A stretch of DNA of 64,000 nt from Clavaria fumosa (taxonomy: Eukaryota > Basidiomycota > Agaricomycetes > Agaricales > Clavariaceae): positions 2,480,001 to 2,544,000 of the forward strand of contig OX637804.1 in NCBI GenBank assembly GCA_951802425.1, in the 5' to 3' direction. The position numbers and the translations under genes are program-made. The notes under the pieces are model-generated. The model made no database searches. It was not told the DNA's origin and saw nothing but the letters and a program-made list of their open reading frames with translations. Numbering within the stretch: the first letter of the stretch is position 1; every line of letters begins with the position of its first letter. Below are positions 50,688 to 62,645 of this stretch, piece by piece.

Positions 50688-51880
50688 TCAGCTCTTTGGA
50701 GCTTCCTTCCTTGGCACACTCTTTCCCAATACATGGAGGCGTAACACTTCTGTTTCCTCACTCAGGCAACATAGCCTGAAGGGTTTTTCCTTTTCCTTTG
50801 CAGATATGGATTGCCCACAACCAGCATAGTCATCTTCCACGACTTCCTCCAGTAGGTTTTTGTCCTCTGGCTCCTCACTTTCAACCACAGGTATCTCCTG
50901 TGGTTTATTGGGCTCTGCCTTGCCCAGATCCTCCTGTAAGGCATAGTTCCTTACATTTCCCCTAAAAGCCTCTGGCTTTCACTGTGACTGCGGACACACA
51001 CTCGTGTAATGCCCTGCTTTCCTGCATGTATAATATATTAAAGGAGCTTTCCACTCCTCTCCAATTTGTGGCCCAGCCTTGGGTGGTTCTAGCTGGGGTT
51101 TACTCCTTCCGGCTGGGGTGCATTCATCCTGCACACAGTCAATCCGCAGGGGAACAGGTTCCCCTGGCCTGTGGTCTGTGTGTGGCTGATATGGCCACAG
51201 TCTCACAAACCACTGCCCCACAGGTATTCTACCTGTGGGTGGGTTTCCTTTGGTACCCACTGGGTTCCCTGACGAAGGCACTGCCCTCTGCTGCTGGAGG
51301 TAGTGGAGGGTCGCTTCCACTTGGCGACTAGCGTTGATAATATCCTTGATGCTAATTGCACAAGTTTTGAAGATGGCCTCCACCATCTCGTTAGGCAGTC
51401 CGTTAAGGAACTGCCTCTTCATCGTACCAGCACCAGGTGGGGTGAGCATTTGCTCAGCTGCCTGGGCCAGTTCATTCCAGAATCCCAAGGCACCCTTCAC
51501 CTTTGTGAACTTTACCTGGTAGAAGGCATCCACTGCCTTTTGGGCAATTACCTCAGTCAGGAACCGCTTAAACATAGCAGTTATCAATTCCTCGAAGGTG
51601 GACCTTCGAGGAGCACAGGACAGTCCTGTTACTTCTTGGGTATACCAGGTAGCAGCTATTCCGCTCAGTCATGAACCTGCTAACATGACACATTGGTTCT
51701 CCAACTGCAGTTGGACTACTCTATAAAAGTAGAAGTAGTTAAAGAGGCCATTGAGCCACCTTTCCCAGACAACAAGATCATCTTGTCTGTCATAGAGCTC
51801 AGGGGGCTCAATCTTGATCCCCTTAATCTCAGCTATTGCCTTGGGCAATAGTGAGGTTTTATCTCATATCATCACAAGAT
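50688..51880 (-). pseudogene. Gypsy-B gag, knuckle and protease remnant
   Basis: From 51.85 kb: PELYDRQDDLVVWERWL, GIAATWYTQEV, FKRFLTEVIAQKAVDAFYQ, then YYTCRKAGHYTSVCPQ, where the first Cys of the CCHC knuckle has been lost. The protease block is mostly deleted relative to Gypsy-A; only a tail before RT remains (50688-50888). Confidence 0.8.
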
Positions 51881-52014
51881 AGCAATGTAACACATCACTT
51901 TGGTAGTTGGTAGAACTTGGGGATACTTCCCGATTAATCTCCCACTCCTTCTGGGGTGGTTCCATCCATCTGAATGGGCCCATTCAACCTGTTGGCTCTC
52001 AATGGTTGCTAGAA

Positions 52015-52325
52015 GCCAGGGGCAGCATCATGCAAGCAGATCCTATGCTTTGTATCCCAAAAATGAGCCAGAATCTGCTTCTGTGGACAGTTGTAGACTG
52101 TCAGAAACAGAATGCAAACACCTTATGGGATATCACCCTGTTGCCTGACCAGGACCAGATCAGACAAGACATGGCTAGAGCCATGTACATATCTGTCAGA
52201 TGTGTACAAGCAAGTGCATGTGGAACCTGAAGAAGTTTGAAAGATGGCATTTGCAACTGCCTTAGGCACCATGTTCTCACATGTGATGCAGATAGGAATT
52301 GCAATGCCCCTGGGTAATGACACAG
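52015..52325 (+). pseudogene. Gypsy RT fragment, plus strand, head-to-head with Gypsy-B
   Basis: Across frames reads PMLCIPKMSQNLLLWTVVDC, ITLLPDQDQIRQDMARAMY and AFATALGTMFSHVMQIG, equal to Gypsy-A 37440-37720. It has small deletions, and a TGA replaces Trp after VEPEEV. Confidence 0.8.
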
Positions 52326-52859
52326 TGGTCAATGAATATAAGAATTCTGATGCTGGGGAACAAACTGATGGTGGTGCTATAAGAGTGGAGACATTCATAA
52401 CTGTCAAGAGGATAGATAACATGTTTGGTTGGTGTCAAGGAACAATCTGACAGTGGTGACAGCAGTGAAGGTATCCCTCATTGATGGGGCCATGACATAT
52501 CTACACTGGTCTCTTGGTTTGCTGCTTGTGACTTGGCAATCTTGATGCACATATTGTCATTGGCATAAGCTCAGTTGCATGCATGCCTGGGGCATGCAGG
52601 TCTGCATTGTTGATAAGTGGTGTGTGCACCTCTCCTTTGCTCATCTCATAATATGTGATGTCCTGCTTGTATAATAATTCTGTCTCTTCTCAACTCAGTG
52701 TGTGTGTACTGTTGCATTCACTAATCCCATAAGGTTTGCAGCTTGGGATCAGGATGGAAGGTGGGCAAACAGGTACTTGTTTCTTTCTGTGCATTGATGT
52801 CATAGAACTACTGGCAGTGTTAGTTCAGTTTATATCATTGACCAAGGAAACTCAATCCT
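52326..52859. other. No feature recognised
   Basis: CpG-poor sequence with no ORF or repeat I can name. Confidence 0.4.
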
Positions 52860-53312
52860 CAATCAACAACATGCCCATATTGTTGACCAATGATAAGTGC
52901 AAATAGTCAGCCAATGGCATGCACATATTGTCAGTCAACAAAGCAGTGGAAGCAGGGCAAACAGGTGCAATTAGGTTGAGTGAGATGGGTAGTGCAAGCA
53001 GGGTGAGCAGGTGAGTGGCAGTCATGGTTAGCAGTGGGCAGTGCAAGTGGGATGGGCAGGGTGTATGGCACAAGTGGGTTGAGCAGGGTAGGCAGTGCAA
53101 GTAAGGAGGGTGGGGTGGATGGTGCAAGCATTGAGAGTGGCATGGGATGGCACAAGCAGGGTGACTAGTGCAGTACAAGCAAGGTGAGCATGATAGACAG
53201 GGACTTACATTGAGTTGAGTGACTTGCTGACTGTAGACTCTGAAGGTCTGAGATGACTGGGGACAGGGACAGGGAATTTTGTTTCCACATTTCATCAGTC
53301 TTTCTTGTCTAG
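52860..53312. repeat. Degenerate minisatellite gcaagcagggtgagcagg
   Basis: Loose repeats of about 25-35 bp around gcaagcagggtgagcaggt, also found inside the arms of the adjoining palindrome (53870-54060 and mirror). Confidence 0.6.
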
Positions 53313-55003
53313 GTGGCTAACATTATTATGCCTTCCTGTCTCCACTACCCATGGTGGGCCTTCTTCTTCCATTCTATCTAGCATCCATTCAAGCTCTCCT
53401 CTATCTGAGGTGCTCCCTGCTGCCCCTCTGGCACTATTAGATAGTCACCCATATACCAGCATACCATTGCCCTTATATTATTGTCTGTTCTCCTGTCTCT
53501 GCCCAAGTGACTTGATTCAGCAATTGTGTCTCCCCCATATGTTGATAGCTGTGGGCCACACACTATGAAACACATGCATTCAAGCTTTGACACTGACTCA
53601 ACTCACAACTGAACTGACTTTATAACATGTGGGCATCCATGACACCTACTTTGACATACACCTCCAGTCAACTTTGTGCATCATGTGAGCATGGGAGTCC
53701 TGGATACCCACATTGAGATACACATCCAGCCAACTTACTTTGTACATTGTGAGAGGTGTGGGTGTCCTGGCCATTTACATGGCATGGCTCACCTGTAACA
53801 TGTCCAAGCCTGCATCACATTGGATCTTGGTAGGTATGTAGGACCTAGGTTTTGGCATGCTGGGAGTGAGCAGCACAGGTGGCATAAGTAGGATGGAGGG
53901 TGGACAGTCTGAGTGGGGTGAATGGGTGGCACAAGCAAGGTGAGTAAAGCAGGAAGCAAGCCAAGTGGTGTAGCACCAATGAGGTGAGTGGGCAGGCAGC
54001 ACAAGCAGGGTGGATGGTGCAATTGGGGTGAGCAGCATGGGTGACACCAGTGGGACAAGTTTGGTGGACAAGTGCATGTGCCTATTATCAGTCAATGATA
54101 TATCTGCTTGAGTAATGTATGTGTTTGCTTGTCATTAAGCAATGACTGATGAGCATGAGCAGTGCCAGGATGACAAGCATGAGCACAGCAAACACATACA
54201 TTACTCAAGCAGATATATCATTGACTGATAATAGGCACATGCACTTGTCCACCAAACTTGTCCCACTGGTGTCACCCATGCTGCTCACCCCAATTGCACC
54301 ATCCACCCTGCTTGTGCTGCCTGCCCACTCACCTCATTGGTGCTACACCACTTGGCTTGCTTCCTGCTTTACTCACCTTGCTTGTGCCACCCATTCACCC
54401 CACTCAGACTGTCCACCCTCCATCCTACTTATGCCACCTGTGCTGCTCACTCCCAGCATGCCAAAACCTAGGTCCTACATACCTACCAAGATCCAATGTG
54501 ATGCAGGCTTGGACATGTTACAGGTGAGCCATGCCATGTAAATGGCCAGGACACCCACACCTCTCACAATGTACAAAGTAAGTTGGCTGGATGTGTATCT
54601 CAATGTGGGTATCCAGGACTCCCATGCTCACATGATGCACAAAGTTGACTGGAGGTGTATGTCAAAGTAGGTGTCATGGATGCCCACATGTTATAAAGTC
54701 AGTTCAGTTGTGAGTTGAGTCAGTGTCAAAGCTTGAATGCATGTGTTTCATAGTGTGTGGCCCACAGCTATCAACATATGGGGGAGACACAATTGCTGAA
54801 TCAAGTCACTTGGGCAGAGACAGGAGAACAGACAATAATATAAGGGCAATGGTATGCTGGTATATGGGTGACTATCTAATAGTGCCAGAGGGGCAGCAGG
54901 GAGCACCTCAGATAGAGGAGAGCTTGAATGGATGCTAGATAGAATGGAAGAAGAAGGCCCACCATGGGTATTGGAGACAGGAAGGAATAATAATGTTAGC
55001 CAC
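53313..55003. repeat. 1.69-kb near-perfect palindrome
   Basis: Left arm 53313-54129 and right arm 54187-55003 (817 bp each) mirror about 54158 with a 57-bp spacer. ORFs on opposite strands in the two arms give identical translations (for example 53378-53593 minus and 54723-54938 plus). I noticed two mismatches, both near the outer ends. The right arm ends at the first bases of the satellite array. No coding function recognised. Confidence 0.93.
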
Positions 55004-58000
55004 TAGCTGTAAAACAAATGGCCAATGCAAGATTGGCCACATAATAAAAAACTGCAAAATGTGTTATAGGAACCTTGTAGACATGTTCTATAGGTAAAAC
55101 AATACAACTTTTGTATGGATCATGTCTCACCCCACTTGCTACTTCAAAAGATCCCCTGGTTTTCATTTTGGCCTCTTCCTAGTGTATCATTACAAAGAAT
55201 AGCATATTGTACAATACGTAGGCATGGGAGGCCTATGAAACTTTGAGGAGACATTCTCTATAGTATATCAATGGTTTATGGCCACTTACCTGATCCCCTA
55301 AGCTTCTACTTTCAAAGATCCCCTGAAAATGCCCAAAAAACTCATTTTCCCGGGATCTTTGGACCTGGACACTAAAACACTTATGTAAAGCACCCACACC
55401 CTTTCCCTATACCCCCTCTAACCCCCCATACCATTCACTACCAAGTGGCCAATGCTCCACTTTCTGCTGACCCTTCTCTAACATCTGGCCACAGCTGGCC
55501 ACTGTAGTTTCGGAACCTGGGATCTTTGGAAGCATAAGGTATACCACACTCAAAACACCTGGAACCTAGTGTCAAATAGGTGCCCTAACCCCAGGAATAT
55601 TTTCAGGATTTTTGAACCGCTTATAGATTCTGGCCAATAGGCCACTTTGCCAAGACCCTAGCTGTAAAACAAATGGCCAATGCAAGATTGGCCACATAAT
55701 AAAAAACTGCAAAATGTGTTATAGGAACCTTGTAGACATGTTCTATAGGTAAAACAATACAACTTTTGTATGGATCATGTCTCACCCCACTTGCTACTTC
55801 AAAAGATCCCCTGGTTTTCATTTTGGCCTCTTCCTAGTGTATCATTACAAAGAATAGCATATTGTACAATACGTAGGCATGGGAGGCCTATGAAACTTTG
55901 AGGAGACATTCTCTATAGTATATCAATGGTTTATGGCCACTTACCTGATCCCCTAAGCTTCTACTTTCAAAGATCCCCTGAAAATGCCCAAAAAACTCAT
56001 TTTCCCGGGATCTTTGGACCTGGACACTAAAACACTTATGTAAAGCACCCACACCCTTTCCCTATACCCCCTCTAACCCCCCATACCATTCACTACCAAG
56101 TGGCCAATGCTCCACTTTCTGCTGACCCTTCTCTAACATCTGGCCACAGCTGGCCACTGTAGTTTCGGAACCTGGGATCTTTGGAAGCATAAGGTATACC
56201 ACACTCAAAACACCTGGAACCTAGTGTCAAATAGGTGCCCTAACCCCAGGAATATTTTCAGGATTTTTGAACCGCTTATAGATTCTGGCCAATAGGCCAC
56301 TTTGCCAAGACCCTAGCTGTAAAACAAATGGCCAATGCAAGATTGGCCACATAATAAAAAACTGCAAAATGTGTTATAGGAACCTTGTAGACATGTTCTA
56401 TAGGTAAAACAATACAACTTTTGTATGGATCATGTCTCACCCCACTTGCTACTTCAAAAGATCCCCTGGTTTTCATTTTGGCCTCTTCCTAGTGTATCAT
56501 TACAAAGAATAGCATATTGTACAATACGTAGGCATGGGAGGCCTATGAAACTTTGAGGAGACATTCTCTATAGTATATCAATGGTTTATGGCCACTTACC
56601 TGATCCCCTAAGCTTCTACTTTCAAAGATCCCCTGAAAATGCCCAAAAAACTCATTTTCCCGGGATCTTTGGACCTGGACACTAAAACACTTATGTAAAG
56701 CACCCACACCCTTTCCCTATACCCCCTCTAACCCCCCATACCATTCACTACCAAGTGGCCAATGCTCCACTTTCTGCTGACCCTTCTCTAACATCTGGCC
56801 ACAGCTGGCCACTGTAGTTTCGGAACCTGGGATCTTTGGAAGCATAAGGTATACCACACTCAAAACACCTGGAACCTAGTGTCAAATAGGTGCCCTAACC
56901 CCAGGAATATTTTCAGGATTTTTGAACCGCTTATAGATTCTGGCCAATAGGCCACTTTGCCAAGACCCTAGCTGTAAAACAAATGGCCAATGCAAGATTG
57001 GCCACATAATAAAAAACTGCAAAATGTGTTATAGGAACCTTGTAGACATGTTCTATAGGTAAAACAATACAACTTTTGTATGGATCATGTCTCACCCCAC
57101 TTGCTACTTCAAAAGATCCCCTGGTTTTCATTTTGGCCTCTTCCTAGTGTATCATTACAAAGAATAGCATATTGTACAATACGTAGGCATGGGAGGCCTA
57201 TGAAACTTTGAGGAGACATTCTCTATAGTATATCAATGGTTTATGGCCACTTACCTGATCCCCTAAGCTTCTACTTTCAAAGATCCCCTGAAAATGCCCA
57301 AAAAACTCATTTTCCCGGGATCTTTGGACCTGGACACTAAAACACTTATGTAAAGCACCCACACCCTTTCCCTATACCCCCTCTAACCCCCCATACCATT
57401 CACTACCAAGTGGCCAATGCTCCACTTTCTGCTGACCCTTCTCTAACATCTGGCCACAGCTGGCCACTGTAGTTTCGGAACCTGGGATCTTTGGAAGCAT
57501 AAGGTATACCACACTCAAAACACCTGGAACCTAGTGTCAAATAGGTGCCCTAACCCCAGGAATATTTTCAGGATTTTTGAACCGCTTATAGATTCTGGCC
57601 AATAGGCCACTTTGCCAAGACCCTAGCTGTAAAACAAATGGCCAATGCAAGATTGGCCACATAATAAAAAACTGCAAAATGTGTTATAGGAACCTTGTAG
57701 ACATGTTCTATAGGTAAAACAATACAACTTTTGTATGGATCATGTCTCACCCCACTTGCTACTTCAAAAGATCCCCTGGTTTTCATTTTGGCCTCTTCCT
57801 AGTGTATCATTACAAAGAATAGCATATTGTACAATACGTAGGCATGGGAGGCCTATGAAACTTTGAGGAGACATTCTCTATAGTATATCAATGGTTTATG
57901 GCCACTTACCTGATCCCCTAAGCTTCTACTTTCAAAGATCCCCTGAAAATGCCCAAAAAACTCATTTTCCCGGGATCTTTGGACCTGGACACTAAAACAC

Positions 58001-58095
58001 TTATGTAAAGCACCCACACCCTTTCCCTATACCCCCTCTAACCCCCCATACCATTCACTACCAAGTGGCCAATGCTCCACTTTCTGCTGACCCTT
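55003..58095 (+). repeat. 655-bp satellite array, 4.7 copies
   Basis: Monomers start at 55003, 55658, 56313, 56968 and 57623 (ctagctgtaaaac), exactly 655 bp apart; the last is cut after about 473 bp. By eye the full monomers are identical. Each contains several ggccaat/attggcc inverted motifs. A 66-codon minus frame crosses each monomer junction. Confidence 0.97.
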
Positions 58096-58534
58096 ACCCA
58101 CAACACTTGGCCAATGCAGCATTGGCCAACTTCTGTTAAATAATTTCCAATAATCACCAAAATATTCATACGCCTAGTTCCCATTTCTGGCATCATCTTT
58201 TGTATGGAAACCACATCCCACTTTCCATCTGTTCCAAAGATCCCCATTATTCTTGATATTAAATGAGCATGGCACATTGGCTATATCTCAGCAAACACTT
58301 CATATATTTTCATCAAACTTTGTGAGTAGATGCATACCTATGAGCAGTATCTTCAGTAATATTTATATGAATTTACATGATTTAATGTAAAGGGTAGAGT
58401 GGGTGTGCAGATGAAGCAGAAGTGTGAGCCAGGGTGAGAGTGAAGATGATTGTGAGAGTGACAGAGTAAATGGGGTGGGTGAGGGTGAGTAAGAGTGTTC
58501 ATGAAGGTGAAGGTGAGGGGTGAAGGTGACTAAT
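58096..58534. other. Flank with ggtga-rich minisatellite
   Basis: Begins with ttggccaatgcagcattggc, echoing the satellite motif. At about 58395-58530 are loose repeats of ggtgagggtgag/gtgaaggtga. No gene seen. Confidence 0.5.
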
Positions 58535-59075
58535 TGTCAGTCCAAGTCCCTCACAGAAGTGAGAAGGGGAAAGAAGCTCGATTTCAACGTAGGGAACTAC
58601 ACACATTACAAAGGTACTATATATACTGGGGAAAGGGGGCTGTGTAGGGGACGAGTCATAAAAAGGGGAATGAGGCTACGCGCACTGAGTCGCGCGGAAT
58701 AGGGGAGGCAGTATAGGGAAAAGGGGATACCAAATACAGAAGGTAGCGGCAAGGGATGGATAAGGGGAAAGTGACAAGAGAAATGCTTAGCATGGGCTTG
58801 GCTGGCCATGGAGGGGCCTGGATTAGTCCCGATTAGGGTAAAATACTTGATGGGAGCTGTCAGAGGAATTATTGCTGATCTGCCTCCATCACAAATTGCA
58901 AAGCGTGGGAAAAGGTCGAGGAACGTGGGTGTGGGCACGTGGCGGCGCTTATCGGGAGCTCATAGGCGCCACTGCATGGTCGCGGAGGGTCACGTGGTCC
59001 CATACTCGGCCCTCGTAACTAGTCCCTAGCGCATTGTGGATTCAGTGACAGCGGCTTACATAATGGATCCTGACA
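58535..59075 (-). repeat. Gypsy-D 3' LTR
   Basis: On the minus strand it starts TGTCAGGATCC after the polypurine tract ttgaggagggggcca and ends GGACTGACA; 541 bp with matching TGTCAG/CTGACA ends. A TATA-like ccagtatatatag lies near 58625. Confidence 0.82.
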
Positions 59076-59086
59076 TGGCCCCCTCC

Positions 59087-60606
59087 TCAAGGCTGGGCAT
59101 CTTGACTGGCCAATCGTGCCTTGTCTGGGTGCTTGAGGAAGAAGTCACGGAGAAGAATTGCGGTGTTGGTAAGGTTTTGGCGGGGTTCCCAGGTGTTTTC
59201 TTCGATGGGGTAGCCTAGCCACTTTACCAGGTATTTCACTCCTCGTCCTACTTTCTTCACATCCAGGATCTCTTCGACCTCATATTCTAAATGGTCGTCA
59301 TCAATGCTTGGAGGAGGTGGAGGAGGTCGGGCTTGGGAGGCGAAAGAAGGGGGAATGAATGGGGTTAGGAGGAGCTTGTTGAATACATCGTGAATGCGCC
59401 AAGCAGGGGGTAGCTTGAGGCGATATCCTGCTGGTCCTACTTTCTGGACGATGGCAAAAGGCCCAGCCCGTTTGTTGTCAAGTTTCTTATTTGGGCGGTC
59501 CATTTTCAAGTTTCGCATGTCGAGCCAAACTAAGTCTCCCTTCCCATACTCGCAGCTGGGTCGTTTTCCGCTGTTGTAGCTTTTCTTCATTGCCAGTGCG
59601 GCTTTCTCCATGGCCTCTTTGGCAGCATGTCGCGACTCTTCCAACTTCGCCATCCACTCATCAGCAGCTGGGTTCACCTCTGTCCGCGGGTGTATACCTC
59701 CATTCCAGGGGTGTCGGCCGTAGTCCAGAAAGAAGGGCGTGTAGCCTGTCGCGGAATGTTCCCGGTTATTCAGCGCGAATTCCGCTGTGCTCAACCACTC
59801 CGCCCAATCATCCTGGAGATGGTTGACGTATTCCCGCAGGTAGGTTTCGATCTCCTGATTCACCCATTCCGTTTGTCCGTCAGTTTGGGGATGGAAGGCA
59901 GTGCTCGGATTAGCCTTTATCCCAATCATCCGGTAGAACTCCTTCATGAATCGAGAGACGAACTGCGGGCCACGATCGCTGACGACCTTCTGGGGGATTC
60001 TGTGGTTCTGGAATACTCGGTCGCGGAGGATTCTAGCTGCTCCCAAACTTGTTAAGTCGAAACCGATTGCTTCGATGAGCGTGCGCTTGGTGAATTTGTC
60101 GACAATTACAAGGATAGAGTCGAAACCACAGGACTGTGGCAGCGGCCCTACTATGTCCCAGCTGATTGCCCACCATGGACCATTCGGGACTGGGTGTGGG
60201 TGTAGGGCGCGGCACGCTTGGTTCGGTCGGGTTTGGTTCTCTGACAGCCTTCGCATCCAGACACGTACTTCTCCACATCTTTTACCATCTCGGGCCACCA
60301 GTAGGCTTTGAGCATTGCGGCTTTTATCTTCTTAATCCCGGGGTGTCCCACGATGGGAAGGTCATGTTCATAGTTGAGTACCACCTCGCGGACTGCCAGG
60401 GGTATCCATACAGTGCCACTTCTCCACCACAATCCCAGACAGTCTCGCGTCCAGCTGTCGTCGATTTCCGCGGGCTTGGTGACGTGTTCCGCACTCCTTT
60501 TCTGGAGGAGCATCTCCATTTCAGATGTGAAGCCGGTGCGTACGTCCATGTCGGGGGGGAGCATCTGGACGGGAGCATCTTCTTCAGCGGCATCCCCGTA
60601 GTCGGG
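59087..60606 (-). pseudogene. Gypsy-D integrase and chromodomain
   Basis: The zinc-binding HHCC (NYEHDLPIVGHPGIKKIKAA, SGCEGCQRTK) is in one frame (60151-60564). A one-base shift near 60225 moves to the 59087-60298 frame, with SWDIVGPLPQ, VSDRGPQFVSRFM and DGQTEWVNQE, giving D, D, E. The C-terminal chromodomain is VKYLVKWLGYPIEENTWEP, followed by LTNTAILLRDFFLKHP. The chromodomain is thought to steer integration to marked chromatin. Confidence 0.9.
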
Positions 60607-61990
60607 TCGTCACGAGAGGGTATCGGCTTTGGTGTTGCTTTTACCGGTCCGATACTTGATCGCAAAGTCAAAGTTCTGGAGTTCTCCGTACCAGCGTATT
60701 TGTCGTGGTTTCAGTTTTTGGGGCTTTCTGAAGTATTGCAAGTTTGCATGGTCGGTCCATATCTCGAAGGTTTCGTCCACTCCTATGAGATATGCTCTCC
60801 ACTCTCTCAACACTCTGATAACCGCGAGGAGCTCCTTGTCATAGATGTCATAATTCTTTTCGGCCGCTGTGAGGGCCTCGGAGATGTAGTCGACTGGCCT
60901 CCAGGTCCCATCGGGCAGCTGCTGGGAAAGAACCCCACCTGTTGCGAGGTTACTAGCGTCTGTTTCTACTTTCCACCTGCCCGTATCCTGGTGTAGAGCA
61001 AGGACTGGGGCTGAAACGAGCGCTCCTTTCACGTCCAGGAAAGCCGCGACCTGTTCGCTCTGCCAGCACCAGGGGACGTTACCGGTGAGCTTAAACAGGG
61101 GTCTGGCTCGCGAGGACAGATTAGGGATGAACCTCCACAGGTGGTTGATCATTCCCAGGAAACGTTGGAGTTCCTTGACATTTCGGGGCTCTGGCCAGTT
61201 TCGGATTGCTTCCGCCTTGGCCGGGTGGTGCTCGAGTTGGTTGTGCGAGAGCCTGAGCCCTAGGTAGAATACCTCTGTCTTCTCGAACTCACACTTGCTC
61301 AGTCGGAGGCACAGTCCATTGTCGCGGAACCTCTGCAGGACTCGGTCCATCCAGAAACGGTGGGTCGCGAGGTCGTCCGTGAAGATAATGACGTCATCGA
61401 TATACGCGAGTACATGTCCGCCGGCGATTTCTTCTCTCAAGATATGGTTCATAAATCTCTGGAAGGTTGTGGGAGCATTCTGGAGCCCAAACCACATTAC
61501 CGTGGGTTCGAACAAACCTCGCAATGTCAAGAAGGCGCATCTCTCCTGGCATCTCTCCTGGTGTCCTTCCCACAGCCTCATCGATGGAAACCCTCCCTTC
61601 GCGTCAATCTTGGAAAAGATCCTGGCTCCTCGCAGTTTGTCTACACAATCACGGATGCGTGGCAATGGAAACTTATCCTTAATCAAAAACAAGTTGAGGC
61701 GTGAGTAAACAATGATGGGCCGGAGCTTGTCTTTTTCTCGCTTGAAAAAGAACGGGCTGGCATAGGGGGATTTGGAGGGCCTTATCCTTCCTGAAGCCAG
61801 CTGCTCGTCGATCCACCTATTCATTTCTGTCATTTCCTCCCTAGTCAGCGAGTACAGTTTGGAGGATAAGTGCCCTGGGTCCTTGCGGAACTCGATCTTG
61901 ATGTCAAAATCAGGTCACGGTTTGGGTAACTCATCCCATTTTGCTTCACTAAAGACCGTTGGATATAGCAACAGCCAGTCAGGCATATCT
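60607..61990 (-). pseudogene. Gypsy-D reverse transcriptase and RNase H
   Basis: Frame 60610-61833 begins MTEMNRWIDEQLASGRIRP and contains PYASPFFFKREKDKLRPII, FSKIDAKGGF and the catalytic LAYIDDVIIF. RNase H has VETDASNLATGGVL, YDKELLAV and WTDHANLQYF. The frame is open upstream (DFDIKIEFRKDPGH) to a TGA near 61914 that replaces a probable Trp codon. It ends with TGA after NTKADTLS, where family members usually have Arg. An insertion of about 10 codons follows KGGFPSMRLWEGHQERCQER, a small internal duplication. Confidence 0.9.
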
Positions 61991-62012
61991 CCAGAGTCCG
62001 AAAAGCGAATGT

Positions 62013-62645
62013 CTATGGTTGTCTGTAGTGCATTGCCCATATACTGCCTTTAGGATAGGCCCAAGGGCTCGCGAGATGTGGGTCAAAGTGGCAACTTGTG
62101 GGGCAGCGCGTGAAGGAAACCTTGCCTAGTGGCCAATTGATCTTGGGGTTGTGTTTGGACAGCCAGTCATGCCCCAAGATGATCTTGTGCGATTTGGCAG
62201 CTCCGAGCAAGAAGTGTATTCGCTCCTGGTGGTCCCCTATCGTTAGCAGGAGGTCGATGCCATAGTGGATCGGTCCGTTCTTGTTTGCTGATCCGTCCAC
62301 ATTGTACACTTTGATCGGGTTTTGTAGTGGGACGGGTTCCAGTCCAAGTTCCTTACACCAGGCCAGGTCCATAAAACAATTGGTACATCCTGAGTCGATC
62401 AGGACCTTAACACCTCCCCATTCAGCCATAGTCAGAGTTTCAAAGTGCACTGGTAAGGTCAACTCTCTCTTCTGCCTCTTTGGTTTCTCTTCCGCGACTT
62501 TTGTTGTTCTGTTGTCCTCAAGTTCGTTCGCGCTCCGAGCATGTCTCCGTTGCAAGATCGTGTATTTGGGTATACTTGCTACAGGTACAGGGGCGGGGGC
62601 GGGAACGTTGCTTGTACTATTACAGAGACGCGAGTTTGGACTCAC
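62013..62645 (-). pseudogene. Gypsy-D aspartic protease region
   Basis: The core VLIDSGCTNCFMDLAW (active DSG) is followed by LLGAAKSHKIILGHDWLSKH, the ILGxxW flap-end motif of Gypsy proteases. It overlaps the gag stop by a few bases in another frame, so a -1 shift could join gag and pol. Its own 3' end breaks frame near 62035 before the RT. Confidence 0.85.

Larger units (their letters stand above)
45193..51880 (-). mobile_element. Gypsy-B: CpG-depleted Ty3/Gypsy with extra 3' ORF region
   Basis: Reading the minus strand from 51.88 kb down: gag, RT, partial RNase H, integrase, chromodomain-like end, about 2.4 kb of additional ORF sequence, and an LTR-like end (45193-45371). It is homologous to Gypsy-A through RNase H. 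No 5' LTR is recognised. Multiple stops and frameshifts. Confidence 0.75.

Noticed and set aside
53378..54938. Identical proteins encoded on opposite strands of the palindrome
   Set aside because: Their identity follows from the palindrome itself; the reading is low-complexity His/Leu/Pro/Ser and has no recognised domain.
55621..57786. 66-codon minus ORF repeated in each satellite unit
   Set aside because: It crosses monomer junctions, so it exists only because of tandem arrangement; no motif.
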